Assembly: GCF_001983105.1 (NCBI RefSeq)
Contig: NZ_MOMC01000012.1
Coordinates: 1-10,387 of the forward strand
Source: Pseudofrankia asymbiotica
Lineage (GTDB): Bacteria > Actinomycetota > Actinomycetes > Frankiales > Frankiaceae
DNA: 10,387 bases
Direction of reading: 5' to 3'
This document shows, in pieces, positions 1-6,321 of the stretch. The first letter of the stretch is position 1. Every line of letters starts with the position of its first letter. Position numbers and translations under genes: made by a program. A model generated the notes under the pieces. It had not been told where the DNA came from. It ran no database searches and saw only the letters and a program-made list of their open reading frames with translations.

Positions 1-105
1 GGCGTAGGCGGTCTCGGCGTAGGCGGTCTCGGCGTAGGCGGTCTCGGCGTAGGCGGTCTCGGCGTAGGCGGTCTCGGCGTAGGCGGTCTCGGCGTGGCCG
101 GTCTC
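1..105 (-). repeat. 15-bp tandem repeat coding ETAYA (6 perfect copies plus 1 variant)
   Basis: Positions 1-90 are six perfect copies of ggcgtaggcggtctc. Positions 91-105 are a seventh copy with two changes. Read on the minus strand each unit is GAG ACC GCC TAC GCC, in frame with the membrane-protein gene. The array is cut by the window edge, so the true copy number is unknown. Perfect identity including third positions points to recent expansion by slippage or recombination, and any change in copy number keeps the frame. It is not the A(D/N)LXX pentapeptide-repeat fold and not a CRISPR array, since there are no spacers. Confidence 0.95.
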
Positions 106-465
106 GTCCCCGGCGGCGCCGCTCTCGGCGATCTCGCCCAGGGCGATCTCGGCCTCGGCGGTGCCAGGGGTCTCACCGGCCCGGTCTTCACCCTGGCCGG
201 TCGGCACCTGCTCACGGGCGGTCCGGCCCGGCTCCGCCGTCCGGGCACGCCCGCCGCCGCCGAGAACCGACACGTTGGTGGCCGCGGCGAGCATCGCCGG
301 GCCTCTGGCACGCCTGGAGGCGGGCATCGCCGCGGCGGCGCCCACGCCGGCGAGCGCCGGCCGCTGCCGCCGGATCGGCCCGATCAGGAAGACCCACGCC
401 AGCGCGGCACCGAGAACCAGCGCCACCAGCATGAACGCCAGGATCTGCCCGGCGAGGTAGAGCAC
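1..465 (-). CDS. Single-pass membrane protein with ETAYA pentapeptide repeats (partial, runs off left edge)
   Basis: The reading frame is open from a GTG at 465 to the window edge (155 codons), so the C-terminus is missing. The start is supported by a GGGAGGGAGG purine run about 9 nt upstream. Residues 6-29 form one clear membrane segment (QILAFMLVALVLGAALAWVF) followed by a basic stretch (RRQRP), predicting a short outer N-terminus and a cytoplasmic tail. Residues 40-120 are Ala/Gly/Glu-rich and probably disordered. From residue 121 there is one variant pentad (ETGHA) and then six identical ETAYA units that continue past the edge. I do not recognise the family. A short N-terminal anchor plus acidic repeat tail fits a membrane-tethered scaffold, and some actinobacterial proteins of this shape end in a helix-hairpin-helix domain, but that end is not visible here. 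The nearest gene upstream on the same strand is the DUF6912-like gene, 388 bp away. Confidence 0.72.
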   Translation of the reverse strand, partial: MLYLAGQILAFMLVALVLGAALAWVFLIGPIRRQRPALAGVGAAAAMPASRRARGPAMLAAATNVSVLGGGGRARTAEPGRTAREQVPTGQGEDRAGETPGTAEAEIALGEIAESGAAGDETGHAETAYAETAYAETAYAETAYAETAYAETAYA

Positions 466-853
466 GGGAACCAGCCTCCCTCCCGCGCGCGGATCCCGGG
501 CGCGGGCGGTCGAACGCGGACAGCGATCAGCGGGGGACCGCGGCGAGCGACGACGAGAGCGAAATCGTCACAGGCCGGCGGACCTGGAGCTACGGACGAC
601 CGACCACCGGCCCAAGCCCGCGCGCGGGCGCGCGCAGGCGAGGCGGTGATCGTCTGTTGAGGAAAATCGCCTGTTCGGGCAACACGCCATGGTGACCGAC
701 TCCGGTACCGCGCCGCGTTGTCCGAGACGTGCTCGTCTGGCACGGGACAATAGCGCGCCAGCCGCCCCAGACCGGACAGCGACCCGCCGAGTGACACAGG
801 CCGGACACATCGCCCAGCCACCTCGCCAACCTGGGACAACGCCGGCCCCAGCG
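466..853. other. Intergenic region between membrane-protein and DUF6912-like genes
   Basis: No convincing gene lies in these 388 bp. Open frames across it have no ribosome site or recognisable product. It should contain the promoter of the membrane-protein gene (minus strand), but I could not assign -35/-10 boxes. Visible structure: a perfect 14-bp palindrome GCCCGCGCGCGGGC at 616-629 inside an alternating GC tract, and the nested inverted repeat at 718-750 listed separately. Confidence 0.6.
718..750. repeat. Nested inverted repeat (possible hairpin)
   Basis: The outer arms are TTGTCC (718-723) and GGACAA (745-750). The inner arms are AGACG (725-729) and CGTCT (734-738) around a TGCT loop. 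The two helices are separated by a bulge of 1 nt on one side and 6 nt on the other. It lies about 100 bp past the stop of the DUF6912-like gene and 253 bp upstream of the membrane-protein start. There is no T-tract on either strand, so a terminator role is not supported; an operator or RNA hairpin is possible. Confidence 0.4.
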
Positions 854-1336
854 TCAGAACAGGTCGGCGATCTCCTGGGTGGCGTACCAGAGGAGCTCGT
901 GGCCGTCCGCGCCGTCCACGATGAACGCGGAGTCCTCGCTGCCCAGGTCGGCCGCCATGACGGCGTCGGCGGCGGCGGCCACGGCGGGCTCGGCGTCGGC
1001 GTCGTCCACATGCACGGCGCGGACGCCGGACAGCGGCACGGGCGCGACGACCTCGACGACGCCCCGGTCGAGGTCGTCGCGGACCCGGACTCCAGCCTCG
1101 TCGATGTCGACGGCGAACACCACTCGGCGCCTGGGCGCCGCGAGATCGGCGTCGAGGAGGCGGAGGCAGGCGCGAGCCGCGGCGAGCAGCGCCGCGTACT
1201 CCATCTCCTCCGCGTCCGACCAGGCATACCACTCACGAACGGCGGGGGTGACCGCGAACCCCAGTCCGGCAGGCACGGCGCGCTCATCGAGCACCGACCG
1301 CGCGGCCGTCAGCGTTGACGGCAGGTAGACACGCAC
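854..1336 (-). CDS. DUF6912-like conserved actinobacterial protein
   Basis: 160 aa, GTG start. It begins MRVYLPSTL and carries GFAVTPAVREWYAWSDAEE near residue 30, followed by a conserved block EYAALLAAARACLRLL. This layout matches what I know of the DUF6912 proteins of Streptomyces, Frankia and relatives (N-terminal RVY(I/L)P, then AVTPALREWY, then EEEEYAAL). The middle and C-terminal parts alternate VVFAVDID, VEVVAPVPLSGVRAVHVDD and AFIVDG strands with an Ala-rich helix, consistent with a small cytosolic alpha/beta protein. No catalytic motif, signal peptide or membrane segment is visible, and the biochemical role of the family is not known to me. The ribosome site is weak (GGCGGGG just before the start). 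Length fits a complete single-domain member. It is divergent from the bldD-type gene across a 442-bp region, so the two could share regulatory sites. Confidence 0.75.
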   Translation of the reverse strand: MRVYLPSTLTAARSVLDERAVPAGLGFAVTPAVREWYAWSDAEEMEYAALLAAARACLRLLDADLAAPRRRVVFAVDIDEAGVRVRDDLDRGVVEVVAPVPLSGVRAVHVDDADAEPAVAAAADAVMAADLGSEDSAFIVDGADGHELLWYATQEIADLF

Positions 1337-1612
1337 CCCGCCAGTCTGCCCCTTCCGTCGCGAACCTGTGAACGGGGGCTGATAGCTGCGCGTGACGGGG
1401 GGTTACGCGGAGCGATTCGCGGGCATCGACACGAGCAGTGCACAAGCAGTGACGGAGGCAGTCGCCGCCGCCAGCCCAGCGGGGTTCCCCTCGACCCGCT
1501 CGCGAGCCACGGGGGAGCCACCACTCGCCAGCGAGGGGGCACACCGATGGCAACCGGTAGTCAAAACTGTCCCTTTTGATGGCGGTTTGTCCGGTATTCA
1601 GCGCAAGATCGA

Positions 1613-1638
1613 TACCTAGCGTATTTTTGATCTAGGTA
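1613..1638. promoter_or_regulatory. Inverted repeat TACCTAG-N12-CTAGGTA
   Basis: Perfect 7-bp arms at 1613-1619 and 1632-1638 flank a 12-nt A/T-rich spacer, 141 bp upstream of the bldD-type start. Arms separated by about two helical turns centre to centre are typical of a site for a dimeric HTH regulator. An overlapping smaller pair (AGATC 1606-1610 / GATCT 1629-1633) shares part of it. Confidence 0.5.
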
Positions 1639-1658
1639 ACATGGTAAACGGACTCTTT

Positions 1659-1681
1659 CGGCAACGTTACAAACGTTGCCG
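1659..1681. promoter_or_regulatory. Perfect 10-bp palindrome with 3-nt centre upstream of bldD-type gene
   Basis: The arms are CGGCAACGTT (1659-1668) and AACGTTGCCG (1672-1681) around ACA. As DNA it is an operator-like dyad; as RNA it would be a 10-bp stem with a 3-nt loop. It is followed by a G/C-rich sequence and not by T residues, which argues against a terminator. It lies about 98 bp upstream of the GTG and just downstream of the A/T-rich presumed promoter, so it could sit in the 5' leader. Confidence 0.6.
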
Positions 1682-1778
1682 CGCCCGGTGATCCCGCCCG
1701 ATTCCGACGGCGAGCCTGACGATCGAGAGGGGTCATCGTGACGTTACGGAGGGTCCGGATGCTCGTTCGAGGCTGGGG

Positions 1779-2282
1779 GTGAGTCGGGTGAGCCGGGAGT
1801 ACGCGAAGGCCGTTGGTTCTCGCCTGAGGGCAATCCGTATTCAGCAAGGTCTTTCGCTGCAAGGTGTGGAGCAGAAGTCGCGCGGTCGTTGGAAGACCGC
1901 CGCGGTCGGCTCCTACGAGCGCGGCGACCGGATGATCAGCGTGCATCAGCTCTCGGAGCTGGCCGGTTTCTACGGAGTACCGGTCTCGGCGCTGCTGCCG
2001 AACGAGGATCAGCTGCCTCCACGCGAGCGACGGCCCAGGACCGTGCTGAACCTCGAGAAGCTGGCCCAGGCCCCGCCCGACACCTCCGCCCTCGTGCGCA
2101 GGTGGGTCGCCCAGATCCAACGGCAGCGCGACGACTACGCGGGCCACGTCCTCTCCATCCGGGATGGAGACCTGCGCGCGCTTGCCCTGCTGCACGACAC
2201 CACCCCACAGGAGTTCGCCGACCGGCTGCGTTCCTGGGGGGTCCTGGAGACCACCTTCCCGGAACCCGACGAGCCCGAGTAG
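1779..2282 (+). CDS. bldD: BldD-family developmental transcription regulator (c-di-GMP-binding type)
   Basis: 167 aa. Residues 7-75 are a Cro/cI-type helix-turn-helix (EYAKAVGSRLRAIRIQQGLS, then QGVEQKS, GSYERGD and FYGVPVSALLP) that follows Streptomyces BldD almost segment by segment. The C-terminal half (about 85-160) matches the BldD effector domain. It keeps the c-di-GMP signature RxD-X8-RxxD as R117/D119 and R128/D131, although the usual RGD reads RDD and RQDD reads RDGD. In Streptomyces, a BldD dimer bound to a c-di-GMP tetramer represses sporulation genes during vegetative growth; the same role here is inference. Start: GTG 1779 has GAGG 6 nt upstream, while GTG 1788 (VSREYAK) aligns better with the BldD N-terminus MSSEYAK. 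The next gene downstream on this strand is the patatin gene, 378 bp away and past a hairpin, so bldD is probably monocistronic. A BldD paralogue rather than the orthologue cannot be excluded. Confidence 0.9.
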   Translation: MSRVSREYAKAVGSRLRAIRIQQGLSLQGVEQKSRGRWKTAAVGSYERGDRMISVHQLSELAGFYGVPVSALLPNEDQLPPRERRPRTVLNLEKLAQAPPDTSALVRRWVAQIQRQRDDYAGHVLSIRDGDLRALALLHDTTPQEFADRLRSWGVLETTFPEPDEPE

Positions 2283-2307
2283 GGCGAGGGCGCAAGGCAC
2301 CCTCGCC
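2283..2307 (+). terminator. GC-rich hairpin directly after the bldD-type stop codon
   Basis: Perfect 8-bp arms GGCGAGGG (2283-2290) and CCCTCGCC (2300-2307) with a 9-nt loop begin at the base after the TAG. There is no U-tract, which is common for actinobacterial terminators. The position right at the gene end is the main support. Confidence 0.6.
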
Positions 2308-2660
2308 GTCGGGCGCGGGGCACCCGACCCGGCTGGTTCCGGGCAGGGAGCCCACGTACCGAGCAGTACGAACGGTCAATGCGGACCGTGGACCGGAACC
2401 TCGGTGACTTCGGCCGGACCCCGGCGGGCCTCCGCCGCCACGCGGTCGGTCCGAGAACACCCTTGTGAACGGCCCACGCGGACGCGACCGTGCCCGCGCG
2501 ACCCGCACGGCCCGGTCACCGCCGACCGGGGCCGTCGCGAGCCGCCGCCAGACCGCCGCGGACATGCCACGCCACAGGCGCCCCGCCAACGGCCGGACGC
2601 CGTCGGCGGCCGCGAGGCCGGTCGCGCGGGCTTCGGTCGCCGCGCTGGGAGGTGGTGACG
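2308..2660. promoter_or_regulatory. Upstream region of the patatin gene
   Basis: About 350 bp of G/C-rich sequence without a supported gene. Two small inverted repeats stand close together, both with 6-nt spacers: CGTAC (2355-2359)/GTACG (2366-2370) and ACGGTC (2372-2377)/GACCGT (2384-2389). No convincing -35/-10 pair was found. The frame of the patatin gene stays open upstream to 2490, but that extension is Arg/Pro-rich, lacks a ribosome site and looks like G/C-bias read-through. Confidence 0.45.
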
Positions 2661-3869
2661 ATGCCACGCAAACGAGCCCCACGCCGAGGGTTGGTCCTCG
2701 GCGCTGGTGGGGTACTCGGCTCTGCCTGGATGATTGGTGCCCTACGGGCCTACCAGGCGCAGACCGGCGACGATGCCCGGTCCTTTGACGTCATCGTGGG
2801 CACATCGGCCGGCTCGGTGGTCGCGGCGCTCCTCAGCCTCGGCGTGGGAGTCGACGCCATGGCTGACTCCGAGCGAGGGCTGTACGAGCCGGGCACGCCC
2901 GTCCTGGACTACCGGGATCTCGGGGTGTCGCTGCCGCCGCCACCGCGCATGCGGATGGGATCCCCTCGCCTGCTGACCAGCGCGGTGCTGCACCCCCGCC
3001 GGACGACGCCGCTGGTGGCGCTGGCCGCGCTCCTGCCACAGGGCCGCGGCACGATCGCCGCGGTCGGCGACCTGGTCGCGAGCGCCGCCGCGCAGCACGC
3101 CGCGAGCGCCACCGGCTGGCCGCGACGGCTGCGGGTCGTCGCGATGGACTTCGACACCGGCACGCGCGTGCTGTTCGGCGCGAACGGCGCGCCCGAGGTC
3201 GCCGCTCCCCAGGCCGTGATGGCGTCCTGCGCCATTCCCGGCTGGTACGCACCCGTCACGATCGGCGGGCGACGCTTCGTCGACGGCGGAACCCGCTCGC
3301 CGACGTCGCTGGACCTGTGCGTGGACGCGGGGCTCGACGAGATCCTCGTGCTGGCGCCGGCGTGCGCGTTCGACTGCGATCGGCCGCGGCATCCCGTCGC
3401 CATCGCCGAACGCCAGTTGCGCCGCGCCGCCACCCGCCGGCTCGCCAGGGAGATCGTGCTGGCCGAGACGACCGGCACCAGCGTGTGCGCGCTGTCCCCC
3501 GGCAGGGAGGACCTTGAGGTGATGGGCGGCAACGTCATGGACGTCACCCGGCGGGCCGAGGTGTTCGAGACCGCGCTGCGCACCTGCGCCGCCGTGTTCG
3601 CCGACCGGGCGGCCGGCGCCGCCGCCGAGGCCGGCGCGGCCGGTGGCGTGACCGTGCCGGAGAAGGCGGCCGCGGTGACGCTCGACCCGACGAAGCCGAC
3701 CAGGCCGACCAGGCCGAGAAGGCCGACGGTGCCGGCGACCGCGCCCCCCGTCGCCGGTCCGGCCCGCCTGGCGACCGCCCCCACCCGCCGAACCGGGCCG
3801 GTACGGCGCCCGGCCGTCCGCGAGGAGCCCGGCCTCACGGTCCGCGAGGAGCCCGGTCTCGCCGGCTGA
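2661..3869 (+). CDS. Patatin-like phospholipase family protein
   Basis: 402 aa lipid acyl hydrolase with the patatin Ser-Asp dyad. Residues 12-20 carry the glycine-rich oxyanion segment LVLGAGGVLG. The nucleophile elbow is G47-T-S49-A-G51, with Ser49 as nucleophile, and the Asp is in F-V-D208-G-G. The core runs from about 10 to 315 and looks complete. No signal peptide or membrane segment is visible, so it should act in the cytoplasm or on the inner membrane face; the natural lipid is unknown. The start ATG is fixed by GGAGGTG 6-7 nt upstream. Residues 318-402 are a disordered Ala/Pro/Arg tail with TRP-type repeats (TKPTRPTRPRRPT) and a duplicated VREEPGL at the end, not typical of the catalytic family. 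The gene converges with cpaE, with hairpins at both 3' ends, so it is probably its own transcription unit. Confidence 0.9.
   Translation: MPRKRAPRRGLVLGAGGVLGSAWMIGALRAYQAQTGDDARSFDVIVGTSAGSVVAALLSLGVGVDAMADSERGLYEPGTPVLDYRDLGVSLPPPPRMRMGSPRLLTSAVLHPRRTTPLVALAALLPQGRGTIAAVGDLVASAAAQHAASATGWPRRLRVVAMDFDTGTRVLFGANGAPEVAAPQAVMASCAIPGWYAPVTIGGRRFVDGGTRSPTSLDLCVDAGLDEILVLAPACAFDCDRPRHPVAIAERQLRRAATRRLAREIVLAETTGTSVCALSPGREDLEVMGGNVMDVTRRAEVFETALRTCAAVFADRAAGAAAEAGAAGGVTVPEKAAAVTLDPTKPTRPTRPRRPTVPATAPPVAGPARLATAPTRRTGPVRRPAVREEPGLTVREEPGLAG
3689..3724 (+). repeat. 9-bp tandem repeats in the patatin tail
   Basis: Four 9-bp units run head to tail: gacgaagcc, gaccaggcc twice, and gagaaggcc. In the gene frame they encode the TKP/TRP/TRP/RRP series of a basic, proline-rich linker. 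Confidence 0.8.
3816..3860 (+). repeat. Duplicated 21-bp segment at the patatin C-terminus
   Basis: 3816-3836 and 3840-3860 differ at a single base and are separated by one codon (ACG), a period of 24 bp. They encode VREEPGL twice, ending the protein as ...VREEPGLTVREEPGLAG. The near identity suggests a recent in-frame duplication. Confidence 0.85.
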
Positions 3870-3889
3870 GACGGGTGCGCCGGCGTCTC
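3868..3889 (+). terminator. Hairpin at the patatin stop codon
   Basis: Arms GAGACG (3868-3873) and CGTCTC (3884-3889) with a 10-nt loop overlap the TGA. A longer alternative pairing exists between GGTGCGCC (3874-3881) and GGCGCACC (3911-3918). No T-run follows. Position between convergent genes supports a termination role. Confidence 0.5.
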
Positions 3890-3956
3890 GCGAGGGCACG
3901 CCTCGGAAGCGGCGCACCGCGTGAGCGGACGCCTGAACTCCGGCCTTGACCGCTGG

Positions 3957-3975
3957 CCGCCGCCTTCAGCGGCGG
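3957..3975 (-). terminator. Hairpin overlapping the cpaE-like stop codon
   Basis: Perfect 7-bp arms CCGCCGC (3957-3963) and GCGGCGG (3969-3975) flank a 5-nt loop that contains the stop codon of the cpaE-like gene (minus strand, 3966-3968). It has no U-tract. It may serve as the 3' end signal of the SAF-CpaE unit. Confidence 0.5.
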
Positions 3976-5297
3976 GCGGGCAGGCGGCGGCGCTGGCCGC
4001 GGGGTGTCCGGCCGGTCAGGCGGGTCGCGAGATCGCGGATCGCCGCCCGCGCGGGTGACGCGGGGGCGATGTCGCGCAACAGCTGGCCGGCCGCCTGCGC
4101 CGCGTCGAACGACGCCAGGTCGTAGGGGATCAGGGCGATGGGCTGGGCGCCGGTGTGCCGGTTGAGCGCCCTGGCGATCTCGCGGCGGGGATCGCCGCCG
4201 GCCACCGAGGCGCGCAGCCGGTTGACGACGACGAGCGGCTCGACGCCGGGGACCAGCTCGCGCAGGTCCGCGAGCCCGCGGACGAACCGGACCAGACCAA
4301 CGGGCTCGGCCGACGTCACCGCCACGACCGTGTCGGCCTCGGCGAGCACCGTGAGCGTCGCGCCGTTGCGTCGCGGGGCCGAGGTGTCGAAGCTCAGCTC
4401 CTCGTCGGCCTCCAGGCAGAACCCGCAGTCGACGATGACGAACTGGGCGAGCCGCCGGGACAGGTCCAGCACGTTCTCGAGCGCGGACGGCCGCAGCTCC
4501 GGCCAGCGCGACGGCCTGGCGATGCCCGGCAGCACCCGCAGGCCGCCGCCGAGATCGCGGCACAGCACGGCGAGCCGCGGCACGTCGAGCGTGCCCTGGT
4601 TGGCGGCCCGCGCGGCGGCGGCGATGCCAGGAGCCTCCTCGAGCAGGCCGACGAGCTGGCCGATGGACCCGCCGTAGGAGTCCGCGTCGACAAGCAGCGT
4701 GGACGAACCGAGGTCGGCGAGCTCCGCCGCGAGGCTCAACGCGACCGTCGTCCTCCCGGGGGCGCCGGTCGGGCCCCAGACGGCGATCACCCGTCCCTGA
4801 GCGACCGGCGACCGCGCACGCTCGTCGTCGAGCTCGCCCGCCTCCTCGAGGGCGGGCGGCATGGCGCCGTAGCCCACGACCGGGTCGCTGAAGCCGTGGC
4901 TGATCGACACCGGGCCGATGGCCGGACGGGTGGTCAGGGCCTTGGCGGCCTCCACGACGGCGGCGGCCACCATCTGGGCGGTCGCGTCGGTCGCGATCAC
5001 GGCGACGACGCCGAGCTGGCGCAGCCGCCGGTCGCCCGGCTCGTCGCCGGGCGAGATCAGGCCGACCACGGCCACGCCCGCCTGCGCGAGCCGGGCGAGC
5101 GACTCCCGATCGAGGCGGCGCAGGTCGGCCGACAGCAGCGCGGCCCGCGCCGCCCCCGTCGTCGCGGCGGCGATCAGGTCCGGCAGGTCGACACAGCGGC
5201 GGACGACGGTGACGCCGAGGTCATGGCGGTCGAAGGCCGAGACCAGCCCGGCCTCGACGACCGAGTCCGTGACGGCGGTCAGGATCGGCAGGCTCAC
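3966..5297 (-). CDS. CpaE-like MinD/ParA-fold ATPase with N-terminal receiver-like domain
   Basis: 443 aa. Residues 1-125 look like a degenerate response-regulator receiver (alternating strands and Ala-rich helices, TDSVVEAGLVSAF...). Residues 168-430 are a SIMIBI ATPase: the P-loop G175-PTGAPGRTT, the A' motif LLVDADSYGGSIGQLVG (D204, D206) and the Walker B strand VIVDCG (D290). Both lysines of the classical deviant Walker A (KGGxGKT) are replaced, giving T-G-A-P-G-R182-T. I believe this GPTGAPGRTT form recurs in actinobacterial CpaE-like proteins, so it need not mean loss of function. CpaE proteins position and organise Tad/Flp pilus assembly at the inner membrane. The GTG start overlaps the stop of the SAF gene by 4 bp (GTGA), with AGGGG 8 nt upstream, indicating translational coupling. 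No cpaF, tadB or tadC gene follows; the next gene downstream is a convergent patatin gene. Confidence 0.85.
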   Translation of the reverse strand: MSLPILTAVTDSVVEAGLVSAFDRHDLGVTVVRRCVDLPDLIAAATTGAARAALLSADLRRLDRESLARLAQAGVAVVGLISPGDEPGDRRLRQLGVVAVIATDATAQMVAAAVVEAAKALTTRPAIGPVSISHGFSDPVVGYGAMPPALEEAGELDDERARSPVAQGRVIAVWGPTGAPGRTTVALSLAAELADLGSSTLLVDADSYGGSIGQLVGLLEEAPGIAAAARAANQGTLDVPRLAVLCRDLGGGLRVLPGIARPSRWPELRPSALENVLDLSRRLAQFVIVDCGFCLEADEELSFDTSAPRRNGATLTVLAEADTVVAVTSAEPVGLVRFVRGLADLRELVPGVEPLVVVNRLRASVAGGDPRREIARALNRHTGAQPIALIPYDLASFDAAQAAGQLLRDIAPASPARAAIRDLATRLTGRTPRGQRRRLPARR

Positions 5298-6127
5298 CGG
5301 CCGTACCCCTGGGCCGCCGTCGGCCCCGCGTCGCCCACCTGGCCGCGGCCGTCACGCTGCAGCTTCACGACGTCGACACGTTCGCTCTGCGATGCCGCGA
5401 CCGCCCGGATGGCCGCGTCCACGGACACCCGCAACGTCAGGGACCGGTCACCCGTCGCGATCCGCTGCTCGCCGAGGAACTCGACGTCGTGCAGGACCAG
5501 GACCTCGGCGCCGGCGCCGCCGGCCGCCGGGGAACCCACGTCGCTCGGGCTGGCGGCTCCGCCGGAGGTGCCGGATCCGCCGGAGGCGTCGGTCCCGTCG
5601 ACGGCGCCCGACGGCTGGTAGACGTACACGTCGACGTGGTCGCCGGGGGTCAGGGGAGGCACCCGGCCGGCCTTGACCACCACGGGCACGATCCGGGTCG
5701 CCCCGGCGTCCGGGCCGGCGAAGTCGGCGCCGCTGAGGAGCTCGCCCTTACCGACGGGGCGGGCGAGCGTGCCGCCGATGACCTCCTTCGACCGCCGTCC
5801 CGGGTAGTAGCGGGCCGCCGTGTCATCGTCGAGCTGCGCGCGCACGGTGACGAGGTCCGCCGCGGTGACGACGTGACCGGCGGGCAGGTTCGCCTTCGCG
5901 GCCACCCAGGCGGCCGTCCGGTCGGCCGTGGCGAACAGCCGGGCGCCTATCACCACGGATACCAGCACGAGCAGCACGCCGAAAAGGAGTCGGGTGTCAC
6001 GCCAGCCGCGGCGGCCGAGCCGGCGGGCCGGCGGCGACGGCGGGATGATCGGGTCCGCCGACCTGCCGGATGAGCCTCGCCCATCCGGCAGGGACCCAGG
6101 GCCGAACGCGGGCGCCAGGTCGGTCAC
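5294..6127 (-). CDS. SAF-domain membrane protein, CpaB/RcpC-like
   Basis: 277 aa from GTG 6127, chosen because AGGAG (6139-6135) sits 7 nt upstream. The ATG at 6142 would add five residues but has no ribosome site and would place AGGAG inside the gene. Layout: cytoplasmic Pro/Arg-rich segment 1-46; one membrane helix about 47-66 (LLFGVLLVLVSVVIGARLF); an SAF domain about 72-136 (NLPAGHVVTAADLVTVRAQL ... ARPVGKGELLSGADF); then a beta-rich CpaB/RcpC-like region 145-257 (PVVVKAGRVPPLTPGDHVDVYVY ... VEFLGE ... TLRVSVDAAIRAVAASQSERVDVVKL). A Gly/Ser/Ala linker at 173-206 splits this last region. CpaB proteins belong to Tad/Flp pilus systems; in Gram-positives they act at the outer face of the membrane without a secretin. 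It is the first gene of a two-gene unit with the cpaE-like gene. Confidence 0.85.
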   Translation of the reverse strand: MTDLAPAFGPGSLPDGRGSSGRSADPIIPPSPPARRLGRRGWRDTRLLFGVLLVLVSVVIGARLFATADRTAAWVAAKANLPAGHVVTAADLVTVRAQLDDDTAARYYPGRRSKEVIGGTLARPVGKGELLSGADFAGPDAGATRIVPVVVKAGRVPPLTPGDHVDVYVYQPSGAVDGTDASGGSGTSGGAASPSDVGSPAAGGAGAEVLVLHDVEFLGEQRIATGDRSLTLRVSVDAAIRAVAASQSERVDVVKLQRDGRGQVGDAGPTAAQGYGR

Positions 6128-6321
6128 CGGTGATCTCCTCATCGTGCTCGGTCACCCGCGGGCGTGCGCCCTGGATGGCGGCGGTTCCCACGACGGGGTC
6201 CCGGCCCGGTTGACGAGGCGACCGGGCAGGGCATGGTCGATTCGTCGCGCCGTGCGCTCGGGGGGCGACGCGTACGGACATGCGGCGTTGCACAGCGTAC
6301 GCGCCTATGGACCCGAACCTC

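Larger units (their letters stand above)
1337..1778. promoter_or_regulatory. Divergent upstream region of the DUF6912-like and bldD-type genes
   Basis: 442 bp without a convincing gene. The stretch at about 1555-1680 is clearly richer in A/T than the rest of the window, as expected for a promoter in a GC-rich genome. It holds two strong inverted repeats (1613-1638 and 1659-1681). A Streptomyces-like -10 (TAGCGT, 1618-1623) is present but has no good TTGAC partner at 17-18 bp, so I do not assign a promoter. No match to the known BldD operator (about TnACnCnAGTnA) stood out by eye, so autoregulation is not shown. Confidence 0.6.

Noticed and set aside
1..105. CRISPR array or regulatory direct repeats at the left edge
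   Set aside because: Units are contiguous without spacers and in frame with an open coding sequence.
384..1232. Minus-strand open frames across the DUF6912-like gene and the gap to its left
   Set aside because: Arg/Gly-rich shadows in wrong frames; the supported genes are those at 854-1336 and 1-465.
1392..1619. Possible 75-codon small protein (GTG start) upstream of the bldD-type gene
   Set aside because: No ribosome site, codon bias collapses in the last third, which is the A/T-rich promoter stretch, and it ends inside an inverted repeat. I recognise no homologue.
2160..2323. Short minus-strand frames over the bldD-type gene and its hairpin
   Set aside because: They contradict the well-supported BldD frame and show only Arg/Ser/Pro-rich composition.
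2490..2660. N-terminal extension of the patatin protein by 57 residues
   Set aside because: The extension is Arg/Pro-rich without a ribosome site, while ATG 2661 has a perfect GGAGGTG at the right distance immediately before a conserved patatin N-terminus.
4155..5621. Plus-strand open frame of 488 codons antisense to the SAF and CpaE-like genes
   Set aside because: The minus-strand frames have recognisable domains, ribosome sites and a coupled GTGA overlap. The plus frame spans both genes with a random Arg/Asp/Gly/Ala composition, the usual shadow in G/C-rich DNA.
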